The notes under the pieces: generated by a model
Databases searched by the model: none
What the model was told of the DNA's origin: nothing
The model's input: the letters and a program-made list of their open reading frames with translations, nothing else
Shown: piece after piece, positions 10,274 to 19,486 of the stretch
Numbering within the stretch: the first letter of the stretch is position 1
Layout: each line of letters opens with the position of its first letter
Position numbers and translations under genes: made by a program
Origin: Acidobacteriota bacterium
Lineage (GTDB): Bacteria; Acidobacteriota; Vicinamibacteria; Vicinamibacterales; UBA2999
Length of the DNA stretch: 64,000 nucleotides
Assembly (NCBI GenBank): GCA_021730945.1
Contig: JAKFYH010000003.1
Span: forward strand, 62,001-126,000
Direction: 5' to 3'

Positions 10274-11258
10274 CCTGGAGAGGGCGCCGGTGGCGCCGAT
10301 CGCGGTGGTGATCGCGACGGTCGGCCGGGCCGATGCCCTGCAAGTCTGTCTCGACAGCCTGGTCACGCAGACCCTGCGGCCCGCCGTCGTGCTGGTGGTC
10401 CACAGCGGGAGCGATGGCGAGACCAGGCAGGTCTGTGATCAGGACTGGGCCGGCAAGGGCCTGCCGGTCGAGTACTTCGCCTACCCGCACAAGAGCGCGG
10501 CGCTCCAGCGCGACTTCGCGGTCCGGCGCACCGCCCAGCCGCTGATCATGTTTGCCGACGACGACATGGAGTTCGAGGCCGGATGGGTGGCGGCGTTGGC
10601 ACGGGTGCTCGACGGCGACCCTGCGATCGGGGCCACCATGGGCTGCATCCTCAACCAGCGAATCGCGGTGCCGACCCGGCTCTGGCGGCTGTACCGCCGG
10701 CTGGTCGCGCCGGCCGGCCGTGCGGCGGTGCCAGGCGCGATCATCGGGGCACTGGTCCCCAATGGGTTCCCGCTCGACGCGGAGGCGCCGCTGCCGGCCG
10801 AATGGGTGGGCGGATGCATCACGCTGATGCGCCGCGATGCCTACTTGTCGGTGAACGGTTTCGCGCCGCACTTTCGTGGCAGCTCGCCTGGGGAAGACCT
10901 GGACCTCGGCTACCGCATCAGCCGCCAGTGGCGTGTGCTCTACGTCCCGGCGGCCCGTTGTCTCCATCACCAGTCGCCATCCGGACGCGAGGGCATCGGC
11001 CGCCATCAGTACCTCTCGATGCGATCGCGCTATGCGTTTTGCCGCGCGAGTGTCGGCCTCGGAACGCTGGCTTCGCTCGGTCACATCACCTTGTGGGCGG
11101 CGTTCCAGACGGCCAGCGAGTTTGCGCAGTTGCGGCGGGGCCGGCTGCGGCCCGACGTGTTCCATGCCTTGTGGGGCCGCGTCCGTGGCGGATGGTCGTG
11201 CCTGGGCTGGGACCCGGCGTCGGAGCAATTCCCCGAATGGCACGACACGCATGCGTAG
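10266..11258 (+). CDS. Glycosyltransferase family 2
   Basis: GT2 glycosyltransferase of 330 aa. IAVVIATVGRADALQVCL opens the GT-A fold, ADDDMEFEAGW is the DxD region and the conserved acidic ED of GEDLDLGYRI fits the catalytic-base position. The start is TTG 10266, giving MNNLERAP and an 8-nt overlap with the methyltransferase gene. A rhamnosyltransferase-like role is possible but not supported strongly. Confidence 0.83.
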   Translation: MNNLERAPVAPIAVVIATVGRADALQVCLDSLVTQTLRPAVVLVVHSGSDGETRQVCDQDWAGKGLPVEYFAYPHKSAALQRDFAVRRTAQPLIMFADDDMEFEAGWVAALARVLDGDPAIGATMGCILNQRIAVPTRLWRLYRRLVAPAGRAAVPGAIIGALVPNGFPLDAEAPLPAEWVGGCITLMRRDAYLSVNGFAPHFRGSSPGEDLDLGYRISRQWRVLYVPAARCLHHQSPSGREGIGRHQYLSMRSRYAFCRASVGLGTLASLGHITLWAAFQTASEFAQLRRGRLRPDVFHALWGRVRGGWSCLGWDPASEQFPEWHDTHA

Positions 11259-12444
11259 CTGCCGCCTGTTGGTCCTCGGTGACTACCCGATCGGCTATGG
11301 CAACGGCATCGGCGAGACGTTGTCCGACCTGCTGGCCGACTGGCCCGACGGCGATCTCTTTCAGTTGCACCCGGCCCATCTGACGGCGTTACCCGGCCAG
11401 CAGCGCGGCCGGGCCTCCGCCTTTGACGTGCCGCGCCCGCCGGCCGGCCTTGGGTCATGGGCGGCAGCGTTCGGCAAGCCGCTGCTCAAAGCACGCCAGT
11501 ACCTGGCGCAGCGCCGGCTGGTCGCGCAGGCCGCGGAGCTGATCGGGCGCAACGGGATCCAGGCGGTCCTGACCTATCCCGTCACGCCCTGGGTCCTGTT
11601 TGCCGGCGTCGCGCTGCGCAGGGCGTTCCCGGACGTGCGTTTCGCCTTCTATGTCATGGACGACTGGGAAGGGCATCACACCTGTTTCGGCCTGCCCTTT
11701 ACGCCGCAGCGCCGCGCAGCCCTGACGACGATGGCGACGATGGCCGAGGCGCGGTTCGCCTGCTCGCACCTCATGCAGCGCGACTACGAGCAGCGCTTCG
11801 GCAACTCCTGGCAAGTGCTGCACAAGGGCATGCCGGTGCCGGCCTCGCCGGCGCCGCGCCCGGCCGGACCGTTCACCAACATTCTCTATACCGGCGCCAT
11901 GAACATGTTCCGGTTCGACGCCGTGCTGGCCTTCGCTGAGGGCTTGCGGCAATTTCGGCAGCGCTCGGGTCGCGACGTCACGCTGACTCTGCTCGGACCG
12001 GCCCCCGATCGTGAGTACACGGAGGGGTTGGCGCGGTTCGAGTTCATTCGCACCGAGCCTTGGGTAGATAACGAGGCATGCTTGCGACGGCTGGCCGGCG
12101 CCGACCTCTTGTATCTGCCTCTGTCGTTTGAGGATAAGCTCGCTCGCATTGCCAATCTCGCCATGCCGACCAAGTTCTCCGAGTACCTCGCGTCGGGGCG
12201 GCCGGCGATCTTTCACGTGCCCGCGGTCTCGGAGGTGCAGGCACTGGCGGCCAAGGCCGGCCTGCCGCTGACGCTGAACACAGTTGACCCCGAGGCGATC
12301 TGCGCGTTCCTGGCTCGACTCGACGCCGACGGCCTGGACGAGGCAGCCTACCAGCGCCAGGCGTCGTGGCTGCTCGACACTGAGTTCAACCCGGCGGCGC
12401 TCAGGCGGCGACTGGCGGAAGTGTGCGTGCCATGCGAATCCTGA
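11251..12444 (+). CDS. GT-B fold glycosyltransferase
   Basis: Predicted glycosyltransferase of 397 aa. The ATG at 11251 overlaps the upstream gene by 8 nt and opens directly with a beta strand (RLLVLGDYPIGYGNG); longer readings run through the upstream gene. The C-terminal donor domain contains LLGPAPDREY and AMPTKFSEYLASGRP, the loop typical of GT4 relatives. It shares this loop style with the gene at 7159. Specificity is unknown. Confidence 0.75.
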   Translation: MRSCRLLVLGDYPIGYGNGIGETLSDLLADWPDGDLFQLHPAHLTALPGQQRGRASAFDVPRPPAGLGSWAAAFGKPLLKARQYLAQRRLVAQAAELIGRNGIQAVLTYPVTPWVLFAGVALRRAFPDVRFAFYVMDDWEGHHTCFGLPFTPQRRAALTTMATMAEARFACSHLMQRDYEQRFGNSWQVLHKGMPVPASPAPRPAGPFTNILYTGAMNMFRFDAVLAFAEGLRQFRQRSGRDVTLTLLGPAPDREYTEGLARFEFIRTEPWVDNEACLRRLAGADLLYLPLSFEDKLARIANLAMPTKFSEYLASGRPAIFHVPAVSEVQALAAKAGLPLTLNTVDPEAICAFLARLDADGLDEAAYQRQASWLLDTEFNPAALRRRLAEVCVPCES

Positions 12445-13343
12445 TTCTCGGCGCCGCCGGCATGCTCGGCCACAAGGTGCTGCAGCACTTCAGTGCGCGC
12501 GGTTACGACGTGGCCGGTACGGTACGGGACGCGCGTGAGCGATCGGCCCTGGCGCAGCTGCCGCTGTTTGCCGGTGACAGCATCCTCTGGAACGTGGACG
12601 CCATGGACTGGCCCCACCTGCGTGCGACGCTGGAGAGACACCGGCCCGACGTGGTCATCAACGCCCTCGGCATCGTCAAGCAACGCCAGCTTGCCACGTC
12701 AGCGACTGCGTCGATCCAGATCAACGCGCTGCTGCCGCATCTGCTGGCCGATGCCTTGTCGGGGTGGAATGGCCGGCTGATTCACGTCAGCACGGACTGC
12801 GTGTTCAGTGGCTCGCGCGGAAGGTACCGCGAGTCCGACGTGAGCGACGCCGACGATCTGTACGGCCGCTCGAAGTTCCTGGGTGAAGTGATCGACATGC
12901 CGAACGCCGTGACGTTGCGTTCGTCGATCATTGGCCGTGAGTTGCGCCACCATCAATCGCTGCTTGACTGGTTCCTGGCCCAGAACGGCGGACGGGCGCA
13001 GGGCTACCGCCGGGTCATGTATTCCGGGCTGACCACCATCGAAATGGCAGTAGTGCTCGACCGCGTGGTTCACGAGCACCCAACCTTGGCCGGGCTGTAT
13101 CACGTCACCTCTGAGGCGATCAGCAAGCATGACCTGATCGTCATGCTGGCGGCGGCTTTTCGCATCGACGTGGCGATCACACCGGTCGACACGCCGGTCA
13201 GCGACCGGTCGCTGTGCGGTGATCGCTTTCACGCGGCCACCGGTTACCTGGCGCCGTCGTGGCCGGACTTGACCGCCGCCCTCGCCGCCGACTCCACTCC
13301 CTACGGCGAATGGCTCGCCATCCTCAGCAAAGACCCATCATGA
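12432..13343 (+). CDS. RmlD-like NDP-sugar 4-ketoreductase of the UDP-L-amino-sugar pathway
   Basis: SDR reductase of 303 aa with the NAD(P) motif GAAGMLG, STDCVFSG and a complete catalytic YGRSK (YxxxK). It is directly followed by FnlA/QnlA-like and FnlC-like genes. That makes it the probable second enzyme, reducing the 4-keto intermediate made from UDP-GlcNAc. It is RmlD-like and ends without the C-terminal cupin domain found in CapF/WbjC/FnlB. This resembles the WbvR/QnlB reductase of UDP-L-QuiNAc synthesis more than the L-FucNAc enzyme. The start at ATG 12432 overlaps the previous gene by 13 nt; GTG 12423 is an alternative. Confidence 0.8.
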   Translation: MRILILGAAGMLGHKVLQHFSARGYDVAGTVRDARERSALAQLPLFAGDSILWNVDAMDWPHLRATLERHRPDVVINALGIVKQRQLATSATASIQINALLPHLLADALSGWNGRLIHVSTDCVFSGSRGRYRESDVSDADDLYGRSKFLGEVIDMPNAVTLRSSIIGRELRHHQSLLDWFLAQNGGRAQGYRRVMYSGLTTIEMAVVLDRVVHEHPTLAGLYHVTSEAISKHDLIVMLAAAFRIDVAITPVDTPVSDRSLCGDRFHAATGYLAPSWPDLTAALAADSTPYGEWLAILSKDPS

Positions 13344-14416
13344 CTTCACCAGCCGTTCAACCGTTCGACAACCAGCGCATCCTGATCACCGGTGGCACCG
13401 GCTCCCTGGGACAGGTGCTGACCCGCCGCGTGCTGGGCGGCGAAATGGGCCGTCCCGCCAGCGTGACCATCTTCTCGCGTGACGAGGCCAAGCAGCATTT
13501 CATGCGTCTCGAGCACCAGAACACCCGAGCCGCGACCGACGAAGTGATTTACCGCCACGCACCGGACGTGCTGCGGTTTCACATTGGCGACGTCCGCGAT
13601 CGGTGGAGTCTGGCCTCGGTGCTCGGCGAGTCGGACATCGTCATCAACGCGGCGGCACTCAAGCAGGTGCCGACCTGCGAATACTTTCCGACCGAGGCCG
13701 TGCGCACCAACGTGCTGGGGCCCGAGAATATCGTGTCGCTGATCGAGACGCAGCGGCTGCCCGTTAAGGTCGTGGTCGGGGTGTCCACCGACAAGGCGTG
13801 CAAGCCGGTCAACGTCATGGGCATGACCAAGGCGATCCAGGAGCGCGTGTTGATCCAGGGGAACATGCGGTGCCATGGGACGCGGATTGTCTGCGTTCGC
13901 TACGGCAACGTGCTGGCCTCACGCGGATCGGTGATTCCGCTGTTTCACGAACAGATCAAGCGCGGCGGACCGGTGACGATCACCACGCCGCTGATGACCC
14001 GCTTCCTGCTGAGCCTGGACGACGCGGTTGATACCGTGTTTGCGGCGATCCGCGAGGGCCAGCCGGGCGACACCTACATCCCACGCGCGCCGGCGGCGCG
14101 CATGACCGACCTGGCGCGGGTGCTGATCGGCGATCGCCCGATCGAGACAGTGATCACCGGCATCCGGCCGGGCGAAAAGGTCCACGAAATCCTGATTAGC
14201 GAAGAGGAGGCCCAGCGGGTCGAGGAGCGCGGCCGGTTCTATGCCATTCGCGCGCTGCTGCCGGAAGTCAGCCCGCAGACGCCCAGCCGCGCCGGCCTCG
14301 ACCGCGAGTTCAGCTCCAGTGATCACGTGGTCGACGAGCCGGCCCTGCGAGCGCTGCTGGTCAGTAATCGCCTGATGGTGGGCGATACCGACGACGAAGC
14401 CGAGATCCTGCGATGA
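13340..14416 (+). CDS. UDP-GlcNAc 4,6-dehydratase/5-epimerase (FnlA/WbjB/QnlA-like)
   Basis: Extended SDR of the polysaccharide-biosynthesis type, 358 aa. The N-terminus has TGGTGSLGQVL. The active-site segment is VNVMGMTKAIQERV, where Met replaces Tyr of YxxxK as is known for inverting 4,6-dehydratases such as CapE and PseB. It should convert UDP-GlcNAc to a UDP-2-acetamido-2,6-dideoxy-4-keto-L-hexose. The start at ATG 13340 overlaps the reductase stop (ATGA), and the 2-epimerase gene overlaps its end. Neighbours on both sides support the pathway assignment. Confidence 0.87.
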   Translation: MTSPAVQPFDNQRILITGGTGSLGQVLTRRVLGGEMGRPASVTIFSRDEAKQHFMRLEHQNTRAATDEVIYRHAPDVLRFHIGDVRDRWSLASVLGESDIVINAAALKQVPTCEYFPTEAVRTNVLGPENIVSLIETQRLPVKVVVGVSTDKACKPVNVMGMTKAIQERVLIQGNMRCHGTRIVCVRYGNVLASRGSVIPLFHEQIKRGGPVTITTPLMTRFLLSLDDAVDTVFAAIREGQPGDTYIPRAPAARMTDLARVLIGDRPIETVITGIRPGEKVHEILISEEEAQRVEERGRFYAIRALLPEVSPQTPSRAGLDREFSSSDHVVDEPALRALLVSNRLMVGDTDDEAEILR

Positions 14417-15534
14417 AGATCCTGACCATGCTCGGGACGCGTCCCGAGATCATCCGCCTGAGCGAAGTGATCCGGATTCTCGATCGCGAGGCGGACCACG
14501 TCCTGGTCCACACCGGCCAGAACTACGACGCCAGCCTGAGCGACCAATTCTTCGCCGAGCTGCGGGTCCGCACGCCCGACGAGCACCTGGGCATTCGCGA
14601 GACCGGCCTCGGTGCCCAGATTGGCCGCATCCTCGAGGGCACCGAGGCCCTGCTGCGCCGGCACCGGCCTGATCGGCTGCTGATCCTCGGCGACACCAAC
14701 AGCGGCATGTCGGCGATCATCGCCCGCCGCCTGGGCGTGCCGGTCTATCACATGGAAGCGGGCAATCGCTGCTTCGACGATCGCGTGCCGGAAGAGGTGA
14801 ATCGCCGGGTGATCGACCATTGCAGCACCGTGCTGATGCCGTACACCGAGCGCAGCCGGGCCAACCTGTTACGCGAGGGCATTGACGGCTCGCGCATCTT
14901 CGTGACCGGCAACCCGATCAAGGAGATCATCGACGCGCACCGCGATCGGATTGACGCCAGCCAGGTCGTGGCCGACCGGCAACTGGCGCCGGGCCGCTAT
15001 TTCCTGGCCACGCTGCATCGCGCCGAGAACGTCGATCACGAAGGCCGGCTGCGCAGCCTGCTCGAGGCCTTCGCCCAATTGCATCGCCGCCACGGCATGC
15101 CGATCGTCTGTTCGCTGCACCCGCGCACCAAGGCCAGGATCGAGTCGTTTGGCATTGCCGCGGGCGACGGGATCCAGTTCGCGGTGCCGTTCGGATTCGC
15201 TGACTTTCTCAGCCTCGAGCAGCAGGCGTTCTGCACGCTGAGCGACAGCGGCACGGTCCAGGAAGAGGCCTGCATCCTGGGTGTGCCCAATGTCACCATC
15301 CGCGACGTTACCGAACGGCCGGAAACCATCGAGTGCGGCTCCAACATCCTGTCGGGTGCCACGCCGGAAGGGGTGCTGTCGGCGGTCGCGATTGCCACCG
15401 GGCCGGGACGGCGCTGGGTGGCGCCGGCCGAATACCTGCGCACCGATGTGGCGCCGACCGTGGCCCGCATCGTGCTCGGCGAGCGTCTGCCGGACCTGGC
15501 CGAAATCGAGTGGCGCGCGCGGTCGCGCGGCTGA
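14413..15534 (+). CDS. UDP-N-acetyl-hexosamine 2-epimerase (FnlC/WbjD-like)
   Basis: Non-hydrolysing UDP-GlcNAc 2-epimerase family member of 373 aa. It shows GTRPEIIRLSEVI, the active-site EAGNRCFDDRVPEE, TLHRAENVD and the UDP-binding SDSGTVQEE. FnlC/WbjD/WbvD are members of this family that act third in making UDP-L-FucNAc or UDP-L-QuiNAc. Position after the dehydratase and reductase genes supports that role over plain ManNAc synthesis. The ATG at 14413 overlaps the upstream stop by 4 nt. Confidence 0.87.
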   Translation: MKILTMLGTRPEIIRLSEVIRILDREADHVLVHTGQNYDASLSDQFFAELRVRTPDEHLGIRETGLGAQIGRILEGTEALLRRHRPDRLLILGDTNSGMSAIIARRLGVPVYHMEAGNRCFDDRVPEEVNRRVIDHCSTVLMPYTERSRANLLREGIDGSRIFVTGNPIKEIIDAHRDRIDASQVVADRQLAPGRYFLATLHRAENVDHEGRLRSLLEAFAQLHRRHGMPIVCSLHPRTKARIESFGIAAGDGIQFAVPFGFADFLSLEQQAFCTLSDSGTVQEEACILGVPNVTIRDVTERPETIECGSNILSGATPEGVLSAVAIATGPGRRWVAPAEYLRTDVAPTVARIVLGERLPDLAEIEWRARSRG

Positions 15535-15538
15535 CGCC

Positions 15539-16369
15539 ATGAATTTCAGTCACTGGCGCGACGTGCTTCGCAACCATCCGCGGCCGGCGCGGCTGGTCGC
15601 GGCGCGGTTTCTCGAGCGCACCGGGTTGTCGCCGCTGTTCACCGTGCCGCTCGACGGCTATCGGCTGCGGTTCTATCCCACCAACGTCTCCGCCAATCTC
15701 TGGATCAACGCCGATACCCGGGTGCACGGGCTCGACCTGTTCAAGGACTATTGCCAGCCTGGCGACGTGGCGGTGGATGTCGGCGCCAATATCGGTGAGG
15801 TCTCGATCATCCTGAGTCAGCGGGCCGGTGCGGCCGGCCGGGTGTTTGCCTTCGAGCCCAATCCGCGAATCTACCGCTACCTGCTTGGCAACCTGCAACT
15901 CAATCGCCGCGACAACGTCGTCGCCGCCAACCTCGCGGTTGGTGCCGTGCCCGGCGTCGTGCGCATGTCCGACGACAAGTATGACGACATGAATCGCATT
16001 GTCGAAGGCGGAGCCATTGAAGTGGCCTGCACGACTCTTGACGCCCAGATTCCCGCCGGACCGATCGCCTTCATGAAGATCGATGTTGAGGGCAGCGAAT
16101 TGCGCGTCCTCGAAGGGGCCCGGCAGACGCTGGCGCGCACCGCCTGCGTGAACTGCGAGATGGGGGAGGCTCACTACCGCCGCTACGGTTACGGCATGTC
16201 GGACTTGATCGCGCACCTCCAGCAGGCCGGCTTGCAGACCTGCGTGGTCGATGGCGCGCGCCGGCTGCGGCGGATCGCTCCTGCATTCGCCGAACCCGGC
16301 GGCCACGAACTGGTCGCCGTGAGAGACCCGGCGGATTTCGTCCGCCGCACCGGATGGACTCTGCTGTGA
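15539..16369 (+). CDS. FkbM-family SAM methyltransferase
   Basis: FkbM-type methyltransferase of 276 aa. Typical motifs are VAVDVGANIGEVSIIL (SAM binding), VFAFEPNPRIYRYL and FMKIDVEGSELRVLEGA. The start at ATG 15539 lies 4 nt after the 2-epimerase stop and is the first after it. In polysaccharide loci these enzymes usually O-methylate sugars, which might provide a cap recognised by the Wzt C-terminal domain (inference). Confidence 0.86.
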   Translation: MNFSHWRDVLRNHPRPARLVAARFLERTGLSPLFTVPLDGYRLRFYPTNVSANLWINADTRVHGLDLFKDYCQPGDVAVDVGANIGEVSIILSQRAGAAGRVFAFEPNPRIYRYLLGNLQLNRRDNVVAANLAVGAVPGVVRMSDDKYDDMNRIVEGGAIEVACTTLDAQIPAGPIAFMKIDVEGSELRVLEGARQTLARTACVNCEMGEAHYRRYGYGMSDLIAHLQQAGLQTCVVDGARRLRRIAPAFAEPGGHELVAVRDPADFVRRTGWTLL

Positions 16370-17235
16370 CCATTCCGGTGACGGCGATCGTCACGGCCTA
16401 TCGGCGCGCCGATGAACTCGTGCGCACGCTCCGCCTGTTGCGCGCGTGCGAACCGGCGCCGGCCGAGATCCTGGTTCATGTCGATGGCGATCAACGCGCG
16501 TGCGCCGAGGAAGTCGCCCGTGAGTTCCCCGACATCCCGGTGGTGGTCAGCAACGAACGGGTAGGCCCTGGCGGCGGTCGCAACCGGCTGATGGCCGTGG
16601 CGCGACATGAACTGGTCGCCAGTTTCGACGACGATTCCTATCCGATTGATCGTGACTATTTCAGCCGCGTCGAGCGGCTGTTCGCTGAATTCCCGGACGC
16701 GTGGGTGGTCGATGCGCGCGTCTATCACCTGAACGAGCGGATCGAACCCGATGCCACCACGGCCGAGTGGGTTGCCGATTTTTCCGGCGGCGCCTGCGCT
16801 TATCGCCGGCGGCGGTACCAGGAGACCGGCGGCTATGTGCCGCTGCCGACGGCCTACGGCATGGAAGAGGTCGACTTTGGCCTCCGGCTCCACGCCCTGG
16901 GCGGGCGAGTGCTGCGCTCGGCGCGCCTTCGTGTGTTTCACCATACCGATCTTGCACATCATGCCGACCCCGCCATCACCTCCGGCAGCATCGTCAATCT
17001 CGCGCTGCTGACCTACCTGCGATATCCGTTGAGCATGTGGGCCGTCGGCGCCGGCCAGTGTCTCAATCGCATTCAGTGGCTGATTCGTCATGGCCGCCGC
17101 CGCGGCGTCCTCTCCGGTGTGGCCGCCATTCCGTGGACGATCGTGCGTCATCGCCACCGCCGCCTTCCGCTGCCCGCGCCCACCGTACGGTCGTTCCTGG
17201 CCCTGAGGCGGCGGGCCATCCCCGCGACCCCGTGA
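16366..17235 (+). CDS. Glycosyltransferase family 2
   Basis: GT2 glycosyltransferase of 289 aa with VTAIVTAYRRADELV at the N-terminus, SFDDDSYPID as the DxD-like metal site and GMEEVDFGLRLH as the catalytic acidic segment. I chose GTG 16366, which overlaps the previous stop (GTGA); an in-frame ATG at 16354 would add four residues. A hydrophobic, basic C-terminus suggests membrane association. Confidence 0.83.
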   Translation: MTIPVTAIVTAYRRADELVRTLRLLRACEPAPAEILVHVDGDQRACAEEVAREFPDIPVVVSNERVGPGGGRNRLMAVARHELVASFDDDSYPIDRDYFSRVERLFAEFPDAWVVDARVYHLNERIEPDATTAEWVADFSGGACAYRRRRYQETGGYVPLPTAYGMEEVDFGLRLHALGGRVLRSARLRVFHHTDLAHHADPAITSGSIVNLALLTYLRYPLSMWAVGAGQCLNRIQWLIRHGRRRGVLSGVAAIPWTIVRHRHRRLPLPAPTVRSFLALRRRAIPATP

Positions 17236-18449
17236 CCGCACCCCTCTGGATTTGCTGCCACCTCGGCGCGCGTGAGCACTACGCCATTCCCCGCGCGCTG
17301 CATCGCGCGCAGCGGTTGCGAAGCTTGATCACCGACGCGTGGGCGGCCCCGGCCAGCGTGCCGGCGGGCCTTGGCGGCGCCTTCGCCCGGCTCAGCCAGC
17401 GCCACCATCCGGACCTGGCTGATGTGCCCGTGCGGGCCTTCACCACCGCGTTGTTGATGCGCGAGGCGGGATGGCGGTTGCGCCGGCTGGAGGGCTGGCA
17501 CCTCGCGATCGCCCGCAACCAGTGGTTTCAAACCCGCGCGATTGACGCGCTGCCAGACGATGTGCCTGACGGCCCGGGGACCATGCTGTTCGCCCACAGT
17601 TACTCCGCGGCGCGGATTTTCGCCGAGGGTAAGCGACGAGGCTGGACCACCGTCCTCGGCCAGATCGATCCCGGCGCCGAACACTACGAGCTGGTCCAGC
17701 GCCTGGCGGCGTCGCGCCCGGAGTTCGGTCCGGCGCCGCCGTCGCCGCCAGCCGGATACCTGGACGACTGGCGCAACGAGTGCGGCCTGGCCGACTGGAT
17801 CGTGGTCAATTCCGAATGGTCGGGTGAGTCGCTGCGGCGCGCAGGCGTGCCGGCCGCGAAGCTCAAGGTGATTCCGCTTCCGTACTTGGCCGAAGCCGGC
17901 GCGGCTGGGTTTGTCCGCACGTATCCTGAGGCGTTCACGGTCGAGCGGCCGCTGCGCGCGTTGTTTGTCGGCACCGCCTCGGTGGCCAAAGGGGTCGGCG
18001 AGCTTCTCGACGCGTTTGACACTCTCGGCGGGCTGCCGGTCGAGCTGCGCCTGGTCGGCGACTGCGCGATGCAGGTGCCGGCTCGGTTCGTCGGGCATCC
18101 GCAGGTGACTTGGGTCGGCGCCGTCGACCGCGCCACCGTCATGGCGCACTATCGCGCGTGTGACCTGCTGGTGTTTCCCTCGCACAGCGATGGATTCGGC
18201 ATGGCCCAGGTCGAAGCCCAGGGATGGAGCCTGCCGATTCTTGCCTCACGCCACTGCGGCCGCGTCGTGCGTGACGGTGACAACGGCCGTCTGCTTCACG
18301 ACGTCAGCGCGAACGCCATCAGCGACGCGCTGCGCTGGGCGGCCGGCGCCCCCCGCGAACTCGAGCGCTTCTCCGCCAACTCGGCCCCGCTGCGGTCCGC
18401 GGGCCTGGCCCCGCTGACCGACGCCCTGCTGGCCTTGGAGCCCGCGTGA
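17232..18449 (+). CDS. Glycosyltransferase family 4
   Basis: GT-B retaining-type glycosyltransferase of 405 aa. The donor domain contains RALFVGTASVAKGVGELL, LRLVGDCAMQ and the E-x7-E-like region FPSHSDGFGMAQVEAQGW. GTG 17232 overlaps the upstream stop (GTGA); no closer in-frame start fits the N-terminal strand. Sugar specificity is unknown. Confidence 0.83.
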   Translation: MTAPLWICCHLGAREHYAIPRALHRAQRLRSLITDAWAAPASVPAGLGGAFARLSQRHHPDLADVPVRAFTTALLMREAGWRLRRLEGWHLAIARNQWFQTRAIDALPDDVPDGPGTMLFAHSYSAARIFAEGKRRGWTTVLGQIDPGAEHYELVQRLAASRPEFGPAPPSPPAGYLDDWRNECGLADWIVVNSEWSGESLRRAGVPAAKLKVIPLPYLAEAGAAGFVRTYPEAFTVERPLRALFVGTASVAKGVGELLDAFDTLGGLPVELRLVGDCAMQVPARFVGHPQVTWVGAVDRATVMAHYRACDLLVFPSHSDGFGMAQVEAQGWSLPILASRHCGRVVRDGDNGRLLHDVSANAISDALRWAAGAPRELERFSANSAPLRSAGLAPLTDALLALEPA

Positions 18450-19486
18450 GCCAGACCGTGGACCCGTGGCTGCTCGACCGGCTGGTGTGTCCGCGCGACC
18501 GCGGCGCCCTCAGTCAGACCGGCGACCGCCTGGCTTGCCAGGCCGGTCACAGCTATCCGGTGGTGGACGGCCTGCCGGTCATGGTGCTTGATGATGTGCG
18601 CCAGACCTTTGGTGCGGCTGCCGGCTCACTCCGTCTAGCGGCCGCGCACGCGGCGCCGCCGGCCGGCGTCGAGTTGTACCTGGACTCGATTGAGATCAGC
18701 GAGGCGGAAAAGCAGGGCGTAATCGCGTTGGCTGCCCGACAACCCACCATCGATCCCGTCGTGGCCTACCTGGTGGCCGCGACCAACGGCCTCATGTACC
18801 GTCACCTGGTCGGGAAACTCGAGGCTTATCCGATTCCGGTGCTCGACCTGCCGAAAGGGCAGGGACAGCCGCTTCTCGATATCGGCTGCAGCTGGGGCCG
18901 ATGGACGATCGCCGCCGCCAGGCTGGGGTACGACGCGGTTGGCATCGATCCATCGCTCGGCGCGGTGATGGCGGCCCGGCGCGTGGCGCGGAGCATGAAC
19001 CTGCGCGCTCACTTCGTGGTGGGCGATGCCCGCTACCTGCCGTTCGCCGACGGCGCGTTTGCCACTGCGTTCTCCTACAGCGTCCTGCAGCACTTTTCAC
19101 GCGAGGATGCCGGGCGAGCCGTCGGCGAGGCCGGCCGCGTGCTCGCGCCAGGCGGCAGGGCTCGCGTGCAAATGCCGACCCGCTACGGGATCCGCTGCCT
19201 GTATCACCAGGCCCGTCGCGGGTTTGGCGACGGCACCGGATTCGAGGTGCGATACTGGTCGGTGCCTGCGCTGCGCCGAATGTTTTCCGACCGGATCGGC
19301 TCAGCCACGGTGACGGTCGATGGCTACTTCGGGATTGGGTTGCAGCCGTCCGACGCACCGCTGATGACGCCCGGCCGCCGTGGCGTCTTGCGCGCATCTC
19401 GGTGGTTGAAGCGGGTCCAGGCCCACGTGCCAGCCCTGATCCACGTCGCCGACAGCGTCTACATCGAGGCGACGAAGCAGCCGTGA
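18446..19486 (+). CDS. Class I methyltransferase with N-terminal Trm112-like domain
   Basis: Predicted 346-aa methyltransferase. Residues 8-45 (LVCPRDRGAL ... LACQAGHSYPVVDGLPVM) resemble a Trm112/zinc-ribbon-like domain, with a CPRD start and a second Cys. The SAM-binding fold follows with LLDIGCSWGRWTIAAARLG and GDARYLPFADGAFATAFS, then SVLQHFSREDAG. GTG 18446 overlaps the upstream stop. Such two-domain proteins are common in surface-glycan clusters; the substrate is unknown. Confidence 0.82.
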   Translation: MSQTVDPWLLDRLVCPRDRGALSQTGDRLACQAGHSYPVVDGLPVMVLDDVRQTFGAAAGSLRLAAAHAAPPAGVELYLDSIEISEAEKQGVIALAARQPTIDPVVAYLVAATNGLMYRHLVGKLEAYPIPVLDLPKGQGQPLLDIGCSWGRWTIAAARLGYDAVGIDPSLGAVMAARRVARSMNLRAHFVVGDARYLPFADGAFATAFSYSVLQHFSREDAGRAVGEAGRVLAPGGRARVQMPTRYGIRCLYHQARRGFGDGTGFEVRYWSVPALRRMFSDRIGSATVTVDGYFGIGLQPSDAPLMTPGRRGVLRASRWLKRVQAHVPALIHVADSVYIEATKQP

